33,649 nt of DNA. Source: an uncultured Clostridia bacterium. Lineage in GTDB: Bacteria > Bacillota > Clostridia > Oscillospirales > Ruminococcaceae. The stretch's first letter is position 1. Each line of letters opens with the position of its first letter. Shown here piece by piece: positions 30,118 to 33,649 of this stretch. Position numbers and translations under genes: made by a program. The stretch lies in contig CALATN010000002.1 of NCBI GenBank assembly GCA_937891895.1, forward strand, positions 1 through 33,649, in the 5' to 3' direction. The notes below the pieces were generated by a model. The model had not been told where the DNA came from and searched no databases. It was given only the letters and a program-made list of their open reading frames with translations.

Positions 30118-31176
30118 TTTTATAATTTGCTGCAATTCATTCTCGAGCTTTTCAGCAATACTGTTAACCTTATCAAAATCAATACACTTTATATAGTACG
30201 CTTCAAGTTTATCGTGCTCTGATTTGGCATTTACAAGAGCATTCACAGCTTCATCGCGGAATTCTCTAACAGCGCCTTCATTGAATCTGATACGCATTTT
30301 ACGCTGACGAATTATATTTTTATCGTAAAAACGTCTGAAGTTAATTACTTGTTTTTCAGGTATATTAAGGCAGTTTACCGGACTTGCTGTCATAATTGCA
30401 ATTTTCAGTTCAGGTATAAAAATATGCTCGAATTTATTTCCGCCGAGAATAGTTATCTGACTTACACACACATCATATCCCTTTAGCATAGCAATATCGG
30501 TAAACTTGCGGAGAAACAGTTCTGAACCGTAATACAGATTATCATTGAGCAAATAAACCGTATATCCATAAGGGATATTGGTTATATATCCTTTGGGTGT
30601 AAGTGCTGAAAGCTGACGATACATTATAATATTTTCATCAAACGCCTGCTTTTTCGGGAGTATTTTTTTTGCCAGACGCTCCGTGAAGCCATCAAGCTTA
30701 TCTTCGTCAAGTGCAAGCTTACCGATTTGTGCAGTATCTTCAGCAACTGACGAAAGTGCAGTAACATAACGGCGGCATATTCCGTGATAATGCAGATAGT
30801 CAGCGGTTTTTGAGATTATCTCAGGTTTGTTTTTCTGAAGCATTTTAGCATTCCAGCAGCTTCCAAGGTCTACAAGCTGTTGAACTGCACCGGGATATTC
30901 AGGTTCAAAGGTATGAGGTGACGTTCCATCAACAAACACTGTTCTTGATTTAATAAAAACAATTGCATCAAGTGAATCGGGATCGCTGGAACAATAATAC
31001 AGCTCCTTTTCAGCATCGGGAAATGTTGCTGAAATTCTTTTCATAAGCGATGATTTTCCCGTACCAGGTCCGCCCTTGATTATGTAAGTCCGATAATCCG
31101 TATCAAAAATTGTATCCCCGAATCGGGTTTTGAAGCCGTCAGGTGATGTTCCGCCAAGAAAATAGATGTTTTCCAT
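30115..31176 (-). CDS. P-loop ATPase of unknown function
   Basis: A 353-residue soluble protein starting with MENIYFLGGTSPDGFKTRFG and a Walker A GGPGTGKSS (35-43). YYCSSDPDSLDAIVF and VFVDGTSPHTFEP (about 62-90) follow. The layout resembles a clostridial and bacillar family annotated only as ATPase (PRK06851-like). A second P-loop-like region typical of that family is weak here: LLNDNLYYGSELFLRKF and a later GNKFEHIFIPEL. No function is assigned. The ATG at 31176 follows GGAGTTGA; the longer in-frame version starts in sequence without a ribosome binding site. Confidence 0.7.
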   Translation of the reverse strand: MENIYFLGGTSPDGFKTRFGDTIFDTDYRTYIIKGGPGTGKSSLMKRISATFPDAEKELYYCSSDPDSLDAIVFIKSRTVFVDGTSPHTFEPEYPGAVQQLVDLGSCWNAKMLQKNKPEIISKTADYLHYHGICRRYVTALSSVAEDTAQIGKLALDEDKLDGFTERLAKKILPKKQAFDENIIMYRQLSALTPKGYITNIPYGYTVYLLNDNLYYGSELFLRKFTDIAMLKGYDVCVSQITILGGNKFEHIFIPELKIAIMTASPVNCLNIPEKQVINFRRFYDKNIIRQRKMRIRFNEGAVREFRDEAVNALVNAKSEHDKLEAYYIKCIDFDKVNSIAEKLENELQQIIK

Positions 31177-31369
31177 AAAATCAACTCCATTCTGAAACTG
31201 ATTTATAATATGTAGCTTCTTCTTTTTTGGTGAAAAATACACTATGTAAATATATTTGCAAAATTCAGCCGTTTATTTGGGTAAAGTAACAAAATTTATT
31301 TTTCCGCTTTATTTTCCAAACAATATGTGTTATAATAATGAACAATATATAAACAAGGAGAGTAACCAT

Positions 31370-32038
31370 ATGACTGCATACAGCCGAGAACTCTGGAAAT
31401 CAATTATGGAACGCACTGCAAAAAATCTTGAAACCAACAATATGAAATGCTATATTGCCGATACAAAGGATGACGTTGTTCCTCTTATCAAGGAGATTAT
31501 GCAGGAGGGTGATACTGTTGCCTGCGGCGGTTCAATGACTCTTGCTGAATGTGGTGTAACTGAACTCCTTAAATCCGGTGCATACAATTATCTTGACCGT
31601 GACGGCAAGACTGGAGATGAGCTTCAGGCTGTTTTCAGAGGTGCTTTTTCTGCAGATTGTTATCTTTCAAGCGCAAACGCAATTACTGAAAACGGTGAGC
31701 TTTACAACGTTGATGGAAACAGCAATCGTGTTGCGGCTATATGCTTTGGCCCGAAATCTGTAATTATTGTTGCCGGAAGAAATAAAATTGTCCGTTCACT
31801 TGATGATGCGATTATACGCGTAAAAAGAATTGCTGCTCCGATGAACACAGCACGTCTTGGTTGTGAAACCTACTGCAACAGCAAGGGTGAATGTATGTCA
31901 CTTGCTTCAGGCGGCAGCTGTATGACTGATGGATGCAAGAGTGCATCAAGAATTTGCTGTTCTTATGTTGTTACTGCTCAGCAGCGAATCAAAGACAGAA
32001 TAAAGGTTATTCTGGTCAATGAGGAATTAGGATTTTAA
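31370..32038 (+). CDS. LUD-domain protein (LutC/DUF162-like)
   Basis: A 222-residue protein of the lactate-utilisation-domain fold: LETNNMKCYIADTKDDVVPLIKEIMQEGDTVACGGSMTLAECGV (about 20-62), ADCYLSSANAITENGELYNVDGNSNRVAA (about 100-128), and GRNKIVRSLDDAIIRVK. In Lut operons LutC works with iron-sulfur partners to oxidise lactate. This is a stand-alone gene with a C-terminal cysteine cluster (Cys near ETYCNSKGEC and SCMTDGC...RICC), probably metal-binding. ATG at 31370 follows AAGGAG. TGTTATAAT just upstream (31329-31337) is an extended -10 promoter candidate. Function unproven. Confidence 0.85.
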   Translation: MTAYSRELWKSIMERTAKNLETNNMKCYIADTKDDVVPLIKEIMQEGDTVACGGSMTLAECGVTELLKSGAYNYLDRDGKTGDELQAVFRGAFSADCYLSSANAITENGELYNVDGNSNRVAAICFGPKSVIIVAGRNKIVRSLDDAIIRVKRIAAPMNTARLGCETYCNSKGECMSLASGGSCMTDGCKSASRICCSYVVTAQQRIKDRIKVILVNEELGF

Positions 32039-32132
32039 GAAAGTTCATTTTTTATCACTCAAGGGTTGCAAAAATTGCATTTAACGCTTATTTAACTCTA
32101 ATTTTTATATAAAATCATCTGTAAAAAGTTAA

Positions 32133-32161
32133 TTGCAAAAACGTTTTCATTATTGTATAAT
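32133..32161 (+). promoter_or_regulatory. Predicted promoter within the 32039-32388 spacer
   Basis: TTGCAA (32133-32138) and TATAAT (32156-32161), spacer 17. The spacer contains AAAACGTTTT, a ten-base palindrome that a LacI-type regulator could bind. Confidence 0.5.
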
Positions 32162-32167
32162 ATAATC

Positions 32168-32255
32168 AACACAAGGAAATAAAAACCCTTGACTCTCTCT
32201 TAAAATATTTTTTATTAAGAAAAACGGACATTGAGCAAATGTCCGTTTTTTGTTT
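32168..32255 (+). ncRNA. Candidate small RNA
   Basis: A promoter and a strong terminator lie about 90 bases apart with no ATG between them. The predicted transcript begins near AACACAAGG and ends in the 32221-32255 hairpin. AACCCTTGA within it is the reverse complement of TCAAGGGTT at 32058-32066, so the RNA could also pair with read-through transcript of the LUD gene. Confidence 0.35.
32221..32255 (+). terminator. Intrinsic terminator
   Basis: AAAACGGACATT (32221-32232) pairs with AATGTCCGTTTT (32238-32249), loop GAGCA, then T runs. It would end the candidate small RNA and any LUD read-through. Confidence 0.88.
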
Positions 32256-32315
32256 TTTCTAAAGTTTTATTTTATTATGCCGATAAATATTTTGTAAAGT
32301 TTTTTAAAATAAGTA

Positions 32316-32344
32316 TTGAAATCTGCGATGTATTGTGGTATAAT
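32316..32344 (+). promoter_or_regulatory. Predicted promoter of the dehydratase/activase-like gene
   Basis: TTGAAA (32316-32321) and TATAAT (32339-32344), spacer 17. Confidence 0.65.
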
Positions 32345-32388
32345 AATTATGGATAATTATAGTTATTTTTAAGGAGCTTCATTTTACT

Positions 32389-33649
32389 ATGGCCGAATTG
32401 ATTTATAATGAGCAGGGACGCTTGCTTTTTACCGAAGAGATGCGCAAGGAATATACCATTCTTATTCCACAGATGCTCCCTATCCATTTTACTCTGCTTG
32501 AAAAGATTTTTAACAATCACGGCTACAAAGTTAAGCTTCTTACTTCAACGGGAAGAAAGATTATTGATGAGGGGCTGAGAAACGTTCACAATGACACTTG
32601 TTACCCTGCTTTGCTGGTTATCGGTCAGATGATGGACGCTCTCAAATCAGGTGAGTATGATCTGAACAAGACTGCTCTTATGATTACTCAGACAGGCGGC
32701 GGCTGCCGTGCGTCAAACTACATAAATCTGCTTCGTAAGGCTTTAAAAAACAATGGTATGGCTCACATTCCTGTTGTTTCTCTCAACCTTTCAAATATGG
32801 AAAAGAATCCAGGCTTCAAGCTGTCGGTTGACTTACTGTTTGACCTCATCATAGCTATCTGTTATGCAGACACGCTGATGTGGATTGGCAATCAGGTTCG
32901 CCCTTATGAAAACAACAAGGGTGAAACAGACAAGCTGATTGATAAGTGGGTTGACGAACTTATGGCAAGAGGCTTCTCGCTTCCTGCATTCAATAAGACA
33001 ATACGCGAAATTCTTGCGGATTTTGAAAAAATTTCTTACACACAATCCGAAAAGGTCAAGGTTGGCATTGTTGGTGAAATTTACATCAAGTATGCTCCTC
33101 TTGGCAACAACTGTCTTGAAGAATTCTTACGTGGTGAAGATGTTGAGGTTGTTGTTCCGGGTCTGCTGGACTTCATTCTCTTTATGTGTGACCATCATAT
33201 CGTTGACACGCAGATTTATCACGTCAGATATAAAAAATACATCGGCTCAGGCGCACTCAAGCTGTTCCTGAAGAAGATGCAGAATACTATTATTAAAAAT
33301 GTGGAAAAAACACGTTTCAATCCACCCGCTCATTTTGAGGAAACAAAGAAGAATGTTCTCCCCTATGTTTCACCAGCAAACAAGATGGGTGAAGGCTGGC
33401 TTCTCACTGCCGAAATGATGGAGCTTATCGAAAGCGGCTACGGCAACATTGTCTATGCACAGCCCTTCGGCTGCCTTCCCAACCATATTGTTGGCAAGGG
33501 CATGATAAGAAAGCTCAAGGAAATGTATCCTCAGTCCAACATCGTTCCCATTGACTATGACCCCGGTGCTACCAAGGTCAACCAGGAAAACAGAATCAAG
33601 CTCATGCTTGCAATTGCAAAAGAAAATGCAGGCTGCACGGGCGACTGCT
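32389..33649 (+). CDS. 2-hydroxyacyl-CoA dehydratase/activase-related protein, 3' end missing
   Basis: The first 420 codons of a gene that runs off the window. The N-terminal part has IPQMLPIHFTLLEKIFNNHGYKV and NDTCYPALLVIGQMMDAL, followed by TQTGGGCRASNYINLLRKAL. The later part has AQPFGCLPNHIVGKGMIRKLK and VPIDYDPGATKVNQENRIKLML. These blocks match the BadF/HgdB-related proteins annotated as acyl-CoA dehydratase activase-related (COG3580/3581), here starting at the dehydratase-like half without an ATPase activase domain in front. The conserved cysteines (TCYP, GGGCR, FGCLPN) suggest a 4Fe-4S cluster. Substrate unknown; these proteins are common in Clostridia without a hydroxyglutarate pathway. 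AAGGAG lies 12 bases before ATG at 32389. Confidence 0.85.
   Translation, partial: MAELIYNEQGRLLFTEEMRKEYTILIPQMLPIHFTLLEKIFNNHGYKVKLLTSTGRKIIDEGLRNVHNDTCYPALLVIGQMMDALKSGEYDLNKTALMITQTGGGCRASNYINLLRKALKNNGMAHIPVVSLNLSNMEKNPGFKLSVDLLFDLIIAICYADTLMWIGNQVRPYENNKGETDKLIDKWVDELMARGFSLPAFNKTIREILADFEKISYTQSEKVKVGIVGEIYIKYAPLGNNCLEEFLRGEDVEVVVPGLLDFILFMCDHHIVDTQIYHVRYKKYIGSGALKLFLKKMQNTIIKNVEKTRFNPPAHFEETKKNVLPYVSPANKMGEGWLLTAEMMELIESGYGNIVYAQPFGCLPNHIVGKGMIRKLKEMYPQSNIVPIDYDPGATKVNQENRIKLMLAIAKENAGCTGDC

Noticed and set aside
32130..32150. CcpA (cre) site
   Set aside because: Only the CG-centred AAAACGTTTT core and one half fit; the other half departs from the consensus.

Overview
The window looks like a chromosomal segment of a strictly anaerobic, spore-forming Clostridia member, most plausibly of the Oscillospiraceae/Ruminococcus group. 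The clues are mixed-acid and ethanol genes (pyruvate formate-lyase, bifunctional AdhE, formate-THF ligase, PduL-type phosphotransacylase), sporulation genes (spoIIR and a sigma-H-like factor), AT-rich spacers with TTGACA/TATAAT promoters, and GGAGG-type ribosome binding sites. The taxon is inferred from gene content, not from a marker-gene search. No phage, IS element or CRISPR array was seen.

Layout. 1-4366: a pflB 5' part (minus) diverges from an HD-GYP membrane protein and a PfkB fructokinase; two palindromes lie upstream of the pflB promoter. 4368-7344: a padR-DUF2812-DUF2812 operon (minus). 7371-11233: a minus-strand operon of a CPBP intramembrane protease, five tandem DUF2975 membrane proteins, a 16-codon mini-ORF and a YozG-like repressor. 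11342-14284: adhE with two promoters and two Rex-type operators. 14282-16032: an Lsa/Vga-type ABC-F ribosome-protection gene behind an attenuator with a three-codon leader ORF. 16061-20432: a plus-strand operon of a histidine phosphatase, a NUDIX hydrolase, an EF-G/TetM-like GTPase fused to a Rae1/YacP-type NYN nuclease domain, and trmO. 20536-23729: an XRE regulator, pduL, and duplicated lipoprotein genes with a broken third member. 23794-25572: fhs. 25570-27263: a P-loop kinase-like protein, a double zinc-ribbon protein, a degenerate tRNA-like sequence and a sigma-H-like factor. 27389-29824: an orphan class I fumarase beta subunit behind a terminator, a DivIVA-like coiled-coil protein, and spoIIR. 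29910-33649: tRNA-Thr(GGT), a P-loop ATPase, a LUD-domain protein, a possible small RNA, and a 3'-truncated 2-hydroxyacyl-CoA dehydratase/activase-like gene.

How the genes fit together. pflB, adhE, pduL and fhs handle acetyl-CoA, ethanol, acetyl phosphate and formate, with adhE apparently under NADH/NAD+ control through Rex. The 14-20 kb stretch is centred on the ribosome: ABC-F protection, a translational GTPase carrying a presumed A-site mRNA endonuclease, and a tRNA position-37 methyltransferase. The GTPase-nuclease fusion is the best candidate for an undescribed system, probably in ribosome rescue or quality control. Three tandem paralogue families (DUF2812 x2, DUF2975 x5, lipoproteins x2-3) share near-identical ends and diverged middles, suggesting repeated local duplication or gene conversion.
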